NCBI GenBank assembly: GCA_026196225.1
Contig: JAPHRD010000071.1
Span: 1 to 64,000 of the forward strand
Direction: 5' to 3'
Length of the DNA: 64,000 bases
Origin: Motiliproteus sp.
GTDB taxonomy: Bacteria; Pseudomonadota; Gammaproteobacteria; Pseudomonadales; Balneatricaceae
Each line of letters starts with the position of its first letter. Position 1 is the first letter of the stretch. Position numbers and translations under genes: made by a program. This document shows, one piece after another, positions 10,206-18,465 of this stretch. The notes beneath the pieces are model-generated. The model searched no databases. It worked only from the letters and a program-made list of their open reading frames with translations, and was not told the origin of the DNA.

Positions 10206-11213
10206 TTAGAACAGACTGGATAAGCGCTCGTTTAGCTTATGGGAAAATCCCCGAACCACCTCAGCACGCGCCTGCTCTATTGCATGCCCAAAACAAGCAC
10301 TGTTTGCGGAACCGTGGCTTTTAACAACAATCCCCTGCAATCCAAGTAAGCTGGCTCCATTTCTTCGGGACGGGTCCATTAGCTGCTGTAACTCATTAAG
10401 GACGGGCTTAGCCAGAAAACCAATGAATTTTCGATAGAGTGAACGGTGAAAAGCCGTTTTAAGCGAACGCCCCATCAAACGGGCCAAGCCCTCACTGCTC
10501 TTGAGTGCAATATTACCAACGAAACCATCACACACCACCACATCTGCCGCACCGGCATAGATGTCATCACCCTCGATGTAACCGATGTAGTTAAGGTGGC
10601 TGTGCTCTTGGATCAGCCGCGATGCTAACTTAACCTGCTCATTGCCCTTGATCTCTTCAGCACCTACATTCAAAAGTGCCACCCGCGGAGACTCAATACC
10701 TTCCACCGTTTCCACCAACACCGCACCCATCAACGCAAACTGAAGCAGATGATCAGCATTGCAATCGACATTAGCGCCGAGATCCAGCATATAGCTGCTA
10801 CCAGAACTGGTTGGCAGCGCCGTGGCTATTGCCGGACGATCGATGCCGTGATGAGTTCGCAACAGATAACGCCCCATAGCCATCATGGCACCGGTGTTAC
10901 CGGCACTGACGCATGCATCGGCTTTGGATTCAGAAACGAGAGATATAGCGCGATAAAGAGAGGAGTCTTTGCGCTTTCTTAAGGCGGTAGAGGGTTTTTC
11001 ATCCATGCCCACCACTTCACTGGCATGAACAATTTCAATCTGTAGACCTGCCGAGTTGCCGTCGAGTTGACGCTCTATCTTTGCAGCATCTCCTACTAAC
11101 AGCAGGCGACAGTCAGGATAGCGCCGAACAAAATCCAACGCGGAGGGAACAATAACGTGGGGACCGAAGTCCCCACTCATTACATCAATTGCAAGTGTGC
11201 AACTGGTAGTCAA
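10206..11213 (-). CDS. plsX: Phosphate acyltransferase PlsX
   Basis: A 335-residue enzyme that makes acyl-phosphate from acyl-ACP, feeding PlsY in phospholipid synthesis. It begins LAIDVMSGDFGP, the family signature (usually DAMGGD), and has SAGNTGAMM, DLGANVDC and CDGFVGNIALK motifs. The start codon is TTG, only two bases after the rpmF stop, with no clear Shine-Dalgarno sequence, which suggests re-initiation after rpmF. A membrane-associated peripheral protein in relatives. About 190 bases without a gene separate it from fabD. Confidence 0.95.
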   Translation of the reverse strand: MTTSCTLAIDVMSGDFGPHVIVPSALDFVRRYPDCRLLLVGDAAKIERQLDGNSAGLQIEIVHASEVVGMDEKPSTALRKRKDSSLYRAISLVSESKADACVSAGNTGAMMAMGRYLLRTHHGIDRPAIATALPTSSGSSYMLDLGANVDCNADHLLQFALMGAVLVETVEGIESPRVALLNVGAEEIKGNEQVKLASRLIQEHSHLNYIGYIEGDDIYAGAADVVVCDGFVGNIALKSSEGLARLMGRSLKTAFHRSLYRKFIGFLAKPVLNELQQLMDPSRRNGASLLGLQGIVVKSHGSANSACFGHAIEQARAEVVRGFSHKLNERLSSLF

Positions 11214-11215
11214 AT

Positions 11216-11395
11216 TTATTCGGCGTCTTTGTTGATCGCCTGACGTCCGCGGTAGAAACCGTCCGCAGTGACGTGATGACGACGATGAACTTCACCGGTA
11301 GTTGCGTCCTGGGACAGGGTAGCACCGGTCAGTGCATCGTGAGAACGACGCTGACCGCGACGTGAACGTGTTACTTTGCTCTTTTGAACAGCCAT
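11216..11395 (-). CDS. rpmF: 50S ribosomal protein L32
   Basis: A 59-residue basic protein, too short for many gene finders, starting [20 protein letters not shown] and continuing with a HRRHHVT segment and YRGRQ near the C-terminus, the pattern of proteobacterial L32. It lacks the zinc-binding CxxC pairs present in some other bacteria, so it is the zinc-independent form. Located between yceD (19 nt) and plsX (2 nt), the standard rpmF-plsX arrangement that couples ribosome and lipid synthesis. Confidence 0.96.
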   Translation of the reverse strand: MAVQKSKVTRSRRGQRRSHDALTGATLSQDATTGEVHRRHHVTADGFYRGRQAINKDAE

Positions 11396-11414
11396 GGCTT
11401 AGCAGCTCCTGAAA

Positions 11415-11930
11415 CTAATGTTTATTGCCCTTTAACTGGGCGAGTACGCTAAATGGATTCGGTTTGTCGTCGCCTTCCGGTTTCGCATCAGGATCCCGAA
11501 AGTCGGTTTTGACTTCACAATCCTCATGCGTCGCAATCAAAGGAAGTGTCAGAATCAACTCTTCCTCGATAGCTTCACTGACGTCCAGCTCATGATCGAC
11601 AACTAGCGGGTCATACCGCCGCGGCAACATCTGCGCCGCTTCATCATCTCGCACGATACCAAGATTCAGCTCAGCCTTTATTCCGATTGCAACTGGTTCC
11701 AGACAGCGCTGACACAGCATCTGTACTGAAGCCTCAGCCGTTCCATTCAGGTAACGAATTCTCTCTTCGTCCACTCCGAACGTTAAACTGACATTTACAA
11801 CACCCTCCTGTTCCACCAGATAAGTTGCCAAACGCTGGAACCGCTTAAGCGGTACGCAACCCTGGAAACTGAGTCCTTGATCTGCAGAACGTCGAGGATC
11901 GACTGTATTCGGTAATGGGGCCTTCGACAT
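11415..11930 (-). CDS. yceD: YceD (DUF177) family protein
   Basis: A 171-residue acidic protein of the YceD/DUF177 family, linked to 23S rRNA accumulation and placed before rpmF in most bacteria. It has the Cys pair LCQRCLEPV in the middle and the acidic VDHELDVSEAIEEELILTLP segment. An additional Cys lies in HEDCEV. This is the first gene of the long minus-strand run; its promoter should lie in the 122-base gap shared with the divergent maf gene (11931-12052). Confidence 0.93.
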   Translation of the reverse strand: MSKAPLPNTVDPRRSADQGLSFQGCVPLKRFQRLATYLVEQEGVVNVSLTFGVDEERIRYLNGTAEASVQMLCQRCLEPVAIGIKAELNLGIVRDDEAAQMLPRRYDPLVVDHELDVSEAIEEELILTLPLIATHEDCEVKTDFRDPDAKPEGDDKPNPFSVLAQLKGNKH

Positions 11931-12052
11931 AAGCGCGCAATTCTAGGGGCGAAACCCGCGTCTGTAAAGGGCAATAGCAGTAAAAACAACAGAAAAACCG
12001 TTATTATAGGAACAGATCCTGTTTCCATCCTGATAAAGGCTGTTTTTTTACC

Positions 12053-12631
12053 ATGCAACCGATCGTTCTCGCCTCTACTTCAACCTATCGCAAAGCTATT
12101 TTAGACAAACTGAAGATCCCTTTTGAGATCGATAGCCCTAATATTGATGAGCAACAACAACCTAACGAAACAGCCGAATCCTTGGTAGAACGATTGGCAC
12201 TCGAGAAAGCCCAGGCAGTAGCACTGCGCCACCCAAATGCTTTAATCATCGGATCTGATCAGGTTGCTGTTTTGGGCGACCAAATTCTCGGCAAGCCGAT
12301 AATCCACCAACGGGCCGTTGAACAGCTACAAGCCTGTCGAGGGCAACGAATTACATTTCTTACCGCCCTATGCCTGCTAAACAGTGGGACAAACCATCCA
12401 CAACAGGTAGTCGAACCCTTTCATGTCCAGTTTAAAGATTTGAATGACCAGCAGATTGAAAACTACCTGATTAAAGAACAACCCTACAACTGTGCTGGCA
12501 GCTTCAAATCGGAGGGCTTGGGGATTTCGCTATTCAGCAAGCTGGAGGGTGATGATCCAAATAGCCTTATCGGTCTACCACTGATCAGATTAGTGGCCAT
12601 GCTGGAAAAAGAAGGAGTTGAGGTGATCTGA
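12053..12631 (+). CDS. Maf-family nucleotide pyrophosphatase (YceF-like)
   Basis: A 192-residue Maf protein hydrolysing modified or canonical nucleoside triphosphates to monophosphates. LASTSTYRKAIL at the N-terminus, the PNIDE motif and the GSDQVAVL segment are those of the YceF subgroup (7-methyl-GTP pyrophosphatase in E. coli), which also sits next to yceD-rpmF. YNCAGSFKSEGLG is the conserved C-terminal motif. Divergent from yceD. The exact substrate is inferred from the subgroup. Confidence 0.93.
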   Translation: MQPIVLASTSTYRKAILDKLKIPFEIDSPNIDEQQQPNETAESLVERLALEKAQAVALRHPNALIIGSDQVAVLGDQILGKPIIHQRAVEQLQACRGQRITFLTALCLLNSGTNHPQQVVEPFHVQFKDLNDQQIENYLIKEQPYNCAGSFKSEGLGISLFSKLEGDDPNSLIGLPLIRLVAMLEKEGVEVI

Positions 12632-12669
12632 ACCGGATTTTCCCGATCCAGATCTTAAGCGACTTAGCG

Positions 12670-13713
12670 TTAGTAACGGATCGGGCTATCTTTCCACCCC
12701 AGCTCAACCGCCAGAGTGCGGGCGAAGCTGGCACTAAATCGATCGATCACTTGCTCCAAGGGGCTTTGACTCTGAGTGAAATCGACAATGTTCTTTTCAC
12801 CGATCACATCTCGCGCTACATAACCAGGACTTCCCAGGCCATCAATCAAACCCAACTCTTTCGCCTGCTCGCCAGTCCAGATCAAGCCGCTAAACAGCTG
12901 GGGGTCGTCTTTTAAACGATCCCCCCGCCCTTTTTTGACCTGGGAGATAAACTGTTTGTGGGTCGTATCCAGCACCCCTTTCCAGAATTCCTTTTCGGAA
13001 TCCTTAAGTGGAGTAAAGGGGTCCAGGAACGCTTTATGCTCACCGGCGGTAACCACCCGACGCTCCACACCCAGCTTTTTCAACACATCAACAAACCCAA
13101 AACTGGATGAAATAACGCCGATGGATCCGACCAAACTGGCTTTATCGGCGTAGATCTCATCGGCTGCAGCAGCGATGTAGTAACCACCGGAGGCACCAAT
13201 ATCACCGATTACGCTGTATACCTTGGTATTTGGGTACTCACCTTTCAGCCGCACGATCTCATCGTAAACATAGCCTGACTGGACTGGACTGCCGCCAGGA
13301 CTGTTGATTCTTAGAATAACACCAACCGTTCCCGGATCTTTAAAGGCTTCTCGTAGCGACCCCACGATTGTGTCGGCATTAGCATCCTCATCAGCCGCTA
13401 TTGGTCCGCTGATATCCACCAAAGCGGTGTGCTGCCCAGAATCATCTTTGCTTGATGGCATCCAACCATCGGGAATAAAAATTATTAGAGCAGCAAACAG
13501 ATAAATAAAGGTTAGAGACTTGAAGAAGATACCCCAACGACGGGATCGCCGCTGTTCGGCATTGAGTCCCATGATTAGCTTTTCTATCAGCCGCCATTCG
13601 CGACTTTCCTTTTTCTTCTGTTTTCTTTGCTCGCTAGATTCAGGAGGCGGCTGTGAAGAATGGCCTTCCTGATCGGTGGATTCGGGTTTATCACCCCAAA
13701 GTTCGTCACTCAC
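12670..13713 (-). CDS. SppA-type signal peptide peptidase (family S49)
   Basis: A 347-residue membrane serine peptidase of family S49, single-domain type as in Bacillus SppA. The N-terminal 60 residues are charged and cytosolic, followed by one membrane segment (about 62-81). The expected catalytic dyad is S175 (DIGASGGYYIAA) and K227 (GEHKAFLDPF), 52 residues apart, the same spacing as in Bacillus SppA. INSPGGSP is the substrate-strand motif. The start is GTG with GAGGA seven bases before it. It probably degrades leftover signal peptides or membrane protein fragments. The preceding HAD gene is about 40 bases upstream on the same strand. Confidence 0.92.
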   Translation of the reverse strand: MSDELWGDKPESTDQEGHSSQPPPESSEQRKQKKKESREWRLIEKLIMGLNAEQRRSRRWGIFFKSLTFIYLFAALIIFIPDGWMPSSKDDSGQHTALVDISGPIAADEDANADTIVGSLREAFKDPGTVGVILRINSPGGSPVQSGYVYDEIVRLKGEYPNTKVYSVIGDIGASGGYYIAAAADEIYADKASLVGSIGVISSSFGFVDVLKKLGVERRVVTAGEHKAFLDPFTPLKDSEKEFWKGVLDTTHKQFISQVKKGRGDRLKDDPQLFSGLIWTGEQAKELGLIDGLGSPGYVARDVIGEKNIVDFTQSQSPLEQVIDRFSASFARTLAVELGWKDSPIRY

Positions 13714-13755
13714 AATATTTTCCTCAGCGTGTTAAAGGTCACACTCTAATTGCTG

Positions 13756-14409
13756 CTAGACGCGAGATTCGTCAAGCCAAGCTTCAAAATCACCAAACTG
13801 ATCGAAGATAGACATTGGCTTATGATTGTTCAGCCGATCTATTTCATGGGCCCCGTAGGATACACCCACCGATTTCATACCTGCGTTCACCGCCATTTCA
13901 AGATCGAACTCAGTATCTCCGACCATCAAAGCCTGCGAAACATCCATGCCACTCTCTTGCAACAGTTCATGCAACATTAGAGGGTGTGGTTTGGAACGAG
14001 TTTCATCGGCACATCGACTGTGATGAAACAATTCTCCCAAGCCGGTCTGCTCAAACACTCGATCCAAACCGCGTCGGCTTTTTCCAGTGGCCACAGCCAT
14101 GCGATAACCTTTGGCATTTAGTCGCCGCAACCCCTCCTCAACCCCAGGAAAAAGATTCGTTGGCGTACGATCGGCTTCCAGATAAAAATGAGAATACTTC
14201 TCCCGCATCTGTTGGATCTGCTCCGTTTCAATACCAGGAAAGATTTCCTGCAGTGCCTCAGGCAATCCCAAACCGATAATATTCTTAACCGACTTATCGG
14301 AAGGGTGCGGCATGCCGACGTCTTCAGCAGCTTTCTGCATCGACGAGATAATACGGGCAGCGGAATCGATCAGGGTGCCATCCCAATCAAAAATAAGAAA
14401 TTTAAACAA
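13756..14409 (-). CDS. HAD-superfamily hydrolase, phosphoglycolate phosphatase-like
   Basis: A HAD subfamily IA phosphatase of about 217 residues. Motif I is FDWDGTLIDS, motif II lies in MAVATGKS, and motifs III/IV are RSKPHP and MVGDTEFDLEMA. I favour a TTG start at 14407-14409, because GGAG lies six bases before it; an upstream TTG (14421) would add four residues. In many gammaproteobacteria this gene lies between rluC and sppA. Here rluC and rne do not follow, so the conserved block ends at this gene. The substrate is unknown; phosphoglycolate or a nucleotide is possible. Confidence 0.9.
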   Translation of the reverse strand: MFKFLIFDWDGTLIDSAARIISSMQKAAEDVGMPHPSDKSVKNIIGLGLPEALQEIFPGIETEQIQQMREKYSHFYLEADRTPTNLFPGVEEGLRRLNAKGYRMAVATGKSRRGLDRVFEQTGLGELFHHSRCADETRSKPHPLMLHELLQESGMDVSQALMVGDTEFDLEMAVNAGMKSVGVSYGAHEIDRLNNHKPMSIFDQFGDFEAWLDESRV

Positions 14410-14658
14410 CGAAAACTCCAACAGAGTAAATTAGAAAATGCGGGTGTAACAAAATTCAGCAAAAATGCCTTATAGGTTCACTGGACATCATATCTGATGG
14501 GAGGTTCCGGCTAAACCAATGCCTGCTGATTTATATCAACACACCTTTTATTAATCACTAGTAAGGGTATTCACTTATTTATATTGGTGAATTCTGGGTA
14601 TTGATGTATGCTTACCCACCTTTATCGCCCGCATTTTTGCTATCAAAGGGAATTATTT

Positions 14659-15090
14659 ATGAGCGACTTACACGGCTATTATATCGAAGACTTAGAAGTG
14701 GGTATGACCGCCTCCTTCGCTAAAACCGTATCCGAATCGGATGTTTACACCTTTGCCGGCATCACTGGTGACAACAATCCGGTGCATGTAAATGAAGAAT
14801 TCGCAGCTGAGACACCATTCAAGCAGCGCATCGTTCACGGCATGTTCAGTGCCGGTTTGATCTCTACAGTACTGGGAACAAAAATGCCGGGACCTGGCGC
14901 GATCTATATAGACCAGACTTTGAAGTTTAAGGCCCCCGTCTTTATTGGCGATACGGTTACTGCCACCGCCACCATCGAAGAGATAGACAATCGCCGCCGT
15001 CGGGTTAAGTTCAAAACCGAATGCAGCGTTAAAGGTAAAATCGTAGCTACCGGCTATGCAACCAACATGGTGGATTCCAAAGAGTCCTGA
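14659..15090 (+). CDS. MaoC-like (R)-specific enoyl-CoA hydratase
   Basis: A 143-residue hot-dog fold hydratase of the MaoC/PhaJ type. The hydratase motif is visible as AGITGDNNPVHVNEEFA (catalytic Asp and His), followed by IVHGMFSAGLIS. Such enzymes hydrate trans-2-enoyl-CoA to (R)-3-hydroxyacyl-CoA, often linking beta-oxidation to polyhydroxyalkanoate synthesis, but no PHA synthase is in view. I use the ATG at 14659, with AAAGGG before it, rather than an ATG 51 bases upstream. The isochorismatase-family gene follows 30 bases later. Confidence 0.88.
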   Translation: MSDLHGYYIEDLEVGMTASFAKTVSESDVYTFAGITGDNNPVHVNEEFAAETPFKQRIVHGMFSAGLISTVLGTKMPGPGAIYIDQTLKFKAPVFIGDTVTATATIEEIDNRRRRVKFKTECSVKGKIVATGYATNMVDSKES

Positions 15091-15120
15091 TTTACGTCGA
15101 CCGATAAGAAGGAACACAAC

Positions 15121-15666
15121 ATGCTGATCAACGCCGATCAATCCTGCCTCTTGGTGGTGGACATTCAGGGTAAGCTGGTACCAGCCGTTTACGACAACGA
15201 AACCATGGTCAAGCACTCAAAATGGCTGCTGGAAGTAGCACACATCCTTGACATCCCGGTGCTGACCTCAGAGCAGTATCCTCAAGGATTGGGGCCTACT
15301 ATCGACGAACTGCAACACCTGTTACCTAAGCAGGGAAAAATGGATAAAGTCCATTTCTCTTGTGCGAAAGACCAGGGCTGTCTTAACGCAATCAACAGCA
15401 CTGATCGCCAGCAAGTTGTGATCATTGGCATGGAAGCACACGTATGCGTCATGCAGACGGCCTTTGGACTCAAAGATGCTGGCAAAGAGGTTTACATAGT
15501 GGCTGACGCTGTCGGCTCCAGAAACCCTGACGACAAAGCGCTAGCGCTGACTCGGATGCGCGAATACGGCATACATATTGTCAGCCGGGAAATGGTGGCT
15601 TTTGAGTGGATGGAAAAATCCGGTACCGATGAGTTCCGCAAGATCAGCATGGAGTACCTGCGTTAA
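15121..15666 (+). CDS. Isochorismatase-family hydrolase (YcaC-like)
   Basis: A 181-residue cysteine hydrolase. The triad is D14 (LVVDIQG), K76 (MDKVHFSC) and C109 (GMEAHVCVMQT), as in the isochorismatase-like/YcaC group. It is likely to act on an amide or similar small substrate; nothing in the neighbourhood identifies it, and siderophore genes are absent, so true isochorismatase activity is unlikely. AAGGA precedes the ATG. An intrinsic terminator follows immediately. Confidence 0.88.
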   Translation: MLINADQSCLLVVDIQGKLVPAVYDNETMVKHSKWLLEVAHILDIPVLTSEQYPQGLGPTIDELQHLLPKQGKMDKVHFSCAKDQGCLNAINSTDRQQVVIIGMEAHVCVMQTAFGLKDAGKEVYIVADAVGSRNPDDKALALTRMREYGIHIVSREMVAFEWMEKSGTDEFRKISMEYLR

Positions 15667-15684
15667 ACCTAAACGCAGGATATT

Positions 15685-15712
15685 AAAAAGGGGCTGTTAG
15701 CCCCTTTTTATT
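15685..15712. terminator. Bidirectional intrinsic terminator
   Basis: A perfect 11-base inverted repeat AAAAAGGGGCT / AGCCCCTTTTT with a GTT loop, between the convergent isochorismatase-like gene and dsbD. The A- and T-runs make it active in both directions. Confidence 0.93.
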
Positions 15713-15722
15713 TTGCCTTCTT

Positions 15723-17561
15723 CTAGCTATCAATCTTCTTGAGATGATTGACGAATTCCTGAGGCGTCGGCACTCCCACCAGCATCTTCTCGTTTAACAG
15801 CGCACCACCTTGATCGTAGAAAACTAACGCCGGCGGACCAACAATCTTGTAGCGTTTATACAGGTCCTTTGCAGCCTGATCGTTTGCAGTGACATCGACT
15901 TTGACTAAGGTGAAACGATCCATCTGTTGTTGAACCGCCTTATCGGCAAAGGTATAAAACTCCAACTCCTTACAGGAAACACACCAGTCCGCGTAAAAAT
16001 CCAACAATACCGGCCTGTTCTGCTTTTTGGAAGCCGCTAGCAACGGCTCCAGCGCATTGTAGGAAGTGACTTTGGTAAATGTTGGCAATTGCTGAGTTGC
16101 GGCCCCAGCGGTACCGGAACCGATGACACCTTTAAGCGGATAAACCACGCTTTGATTGCCACCGGCGGCTCCGACCAACAAAGAACCGCCGTAAATCAGC
16201 AACAGGATACCTACACCCTTGCCTAAACGCTGCAGTCCATGAGCGCTATCGGACAAGCTATCCAACGCTCGAAGGTAGATGGCGCTGACCACCAAGATAA
16301 CACCCAGCAACACCATCGTTACAGTTGCCGGTACGATCCGATCCAACATCCAAACCGCCATCAACAGCATGACTACGCCAAAGATCGCTTTGACCGTATT
16401 CATCCAAGCACCTGCCTTCGGCATCAGCTTGCCAGCGGTGGTGCCAATCAGAATTAGCGGCAACCCCATCCCTAGACTAAGTACAAACAATGCCGATCCA
16501 CCCAACAACGGATCACCTGTTTGGCCGATAAAGATTAGGGCACCCGCCAGTGGCGCCGCTACACAAGGGCCAACAATCAGTGCCGATAGGAATCCCATCA
16601 TTGCAACACCAGCCAGGTCACCACCCTGCTGCGACCGACTCATGCGATTCAAACGGTTCTGTACGCTCACCGGCATTTCAAACTGGTAAAACCCAAACAT
16701 CGCCCCGGAAAAAACGACAAACAACAAGCTGAATGACGAGATGATCCAGGGGTTCTGAAAAGCAGCCTGTAGGTTTTCTCCAAAGAGCCCGGCAATGATG
16801 CCAGCCACGGTATAGGTCACCGACATTGCCAATACATACACTACGGACAACCAGAAGGCGCGCTTAGAGGTGCATCCCTTTTGTCCAGCTATAACACCGG
16901 CCAGAATCGGAACCATGGGGAAAACACAGGGAGTGAGCGACAGGGCTAATCCGGCCACAAAGAACAACCCCAGAGTCAGCAGCAGGTTGCCGCTGGACAA
17001 AGCATTAATAAATTGACGTTGGTCGGTTAAGGAAAGACTGGAGTTGTCACTCCCAGTAGGTGCTGATTCGACAACAGATATCAAGGTCGCTGGGACCTGC
17101 TTGACCACGATCTCTTTGGTAACCGGGGGGTAGCAGATTCCACCATCCCAGCAGCCTTGATATTCGATTTTCAACGTTTCATCGACGGCACCAGGCTGCA
17201 AACTTTTCAGCTGAAGATCAACATTAGCCTGTTTGTAATAGACCTGAACCTTACCGAACAGGGGATCGTCTTTCTCTTCAGAATCCGAATAGGTTGAACC
17301 AACAACTTCCACCTTTTCAGAGGGTTTGACCTTGATTTTATCGCGATAGAGGTAGTAATCATCCTCGATATCCCAGCTCAATCGATAAATCCCGGGCGAG
17401 CTTTCTACCGCTGAGAAATGGTAAGCATCATCAACATCCAGAGGTCCGTCGCTACCGCCTAATTTATCGAATAAAGAAGCTTGGGCAGAATAACTACTGA
17501 CCATCAAAGTCAGCAGCAAAACCCATAGCTTGAAATAACGACTCTGGTTACATCTTCTCAA
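15723..17561 (-). CDS. dsbD: Thiol:disulfide interchange protein DsbD
   Basis: A 612-residue inner-membrane protein that passes electrons from cytosolic thioredoxin to periplasmic DsbC/DsbG-type partners. Domains in order: signal peptide (1-28), periplasmic immunoglobulin-like domain with the Cys pair in CWDGGICYPP, eight-helix membrane domain with the Cys residues of SLTPCVFPMVP and GPCVAAPLAG, and a C-terminal thioredoxin domain with CVSC (ADWCVSCKE). The start is a TTG with AGGA seven bases upstream; no ATG is available in frame before the signal sequence core. Length is normal. It ends against the shared terminator. Confidence 0.95.
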   Translation of the reverse strand: MRRCNQSRYFKLWVLLLTLMVSSYSAQASLFDKLGGSDGPLDVDDAYHFSAVESSPGIYRLSWDIEDDYYLYRDKIKVKPSEKVEVVGSTYSDSEEKDDPLFGKVQVYYKQANVDLQLKSLQPGAVDETLKIEYQGCWDGGICYPPVTKEIVVKQVPATLISVVESAPTGSDNSSLSLTDQRQFINALSSGNLLLTLGLFFVAGLALSLTPCVFPMVPILAGVIAGQKGCTSKRAFWLSVVYVLAMSVTYTVAGIIAGLFGENLQAAFQNPWIISSFSLLFVVFSGAMFGFYQFEMPVSVQNRLNRMSRSQQGGDLAGVAMMGFLSALIVGPCVAAPLAGALIFIGQTGDPLLGGSALFVLSLGMGLPLILIGTTAGKLMPKAGAWMNTVKAIFGVVMLLMAVWMLDRIVPATVTMVLLGVILVVSAIYLRALDSLSDSAHGLQRLGKGVGILLLIYGGSLLVGAAGGNQSVVYPLKGVIGSGTAGAATQQLPTFTKVTSYNALEPLLAASKKQNRPVLLDFYADWCVSCKELEFYTFADKAVQQQMDRFTLVKVDVTANDQAAKDLYKRYKIVGPPALVFYDQGGALLNEKMLVGVPTPQEFVNHLKKIDS

Positions 17562-17693
17562 CGACTTATCCTGCTATTGGTTGATACAGCTAGGTTGACT
17601 CCGGCGAGACTGTTTTGTTTCACCCGCCGGGTCAATATTGCTTGAATTCCAATCAACTAGCTTTAGCAATGGTCAATTCTGGTCGCAATTCCA

Positions 17694-18302
17694 TCAGAAC
17701 CAGTCATCATTACGGCGACGACGTTTTGGAAGGTTCGGAATGATCAGACCGATAATGATACCCACAATGGCCAATGCACCACCGCGAAGAAACCAGCCCA
17801 TCAAGTTTGTTTCATCCATTCCGTCAATTTCAGTCTGCAGTCGAACAATTTCATTTTCCAATTGTGCGACCTGAGCGGTGGTCTTAGCTCGGGATTCATT
17901 GATTTGAGCCAGTTCGGTACTGCTCTTCTGTTTTACCGAGGCTAATTCAGAGGTGAGTTTCTTGATTAAAACAGCCTGTTCGGACTGTTTATCCTGGCTC
18001 TGTTTCAACGCTCTTTCGGCGTCTGGAAGGCGTTGTTTAATACTGGAGCCTTTTTTAAGGTAACGTCCCTCGATCCAACCTACAGTGCCACTGTTGGTCC
18101 GGACCTGCACGTACCCCGTGTCGGAATTTCTTGCCAACAAGGTCACAGGAGTGCCCGCTGAAGGGCGACTTTTGATCTTGAATTGATTGCTTGGACCACG
18201 ATGCATATAGATCTTAACGTCGTCCGTGACATGATAAGGCTCGGCCGCTGGAGATGTGATTGTATAAAGGAGGCCGAGAGCCAAAACTAAAACTTTACGC
18301 AT
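17694..18302 (-). CDS. SH3-domain envelope protein (YgiM-like, TIGR04211 type)
   Basis: A 202-residue protein with a signal peptide (about 1-19, cleavage near SPAAEP), a bacterial SH3 domain (about 23-85, including YMHRGPSNQFKI and GWIEGRYL), a coiled coil (about 88-160) and a membrane helix near the C-terminus (about 168-190) followed by KRRRR. This layout is that of YgiM. It is periplasmic, anchored in the inner membrane, and function is unknown; an SH3b domain suggests cell-wall peptide binding. No operon partner is evident. Confidence 0.9.
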   Translation of the reverse strand: MRKVLVLALGLLYTITSPAAEPYHVTDDVKIYMHRGPSNQFKIKSRPSAGTPVTLLARNSDTGYVQVRTNSGTVGWIEGRYLKKGSSIKQRLPDAERALKQSQDKQSEQAVLIKKLTSELASVKQKSSTELAQINESRAKTTAQVAQLENEIVRLQTEIDGMDETNLMGWFLRGGALAIVGIIIGLIIPNLPKRRRRNDDWF

Positions 18303-18465
18303 AAATGGTTTCCAACGAAAAAGAGTCGATAAACGAATAAGAGAATGATTATACCAGCGACATCCGCAGGGATTAAGCTCGACAAATGATTTAGGTTATC
18401 ATTGCCTGATCTGATCTCCATTGAACTGGTTTACGCCGGCACAAAGCGTCTGAAAGGAAGCCCAT

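Noticed and set aside
14692-15216. 174-codon minus-strand frame antisense to the MaoC-type gene
   Set aside because: Spans the gap to the next gene only by chance; no ribosome-binding site and no motif.
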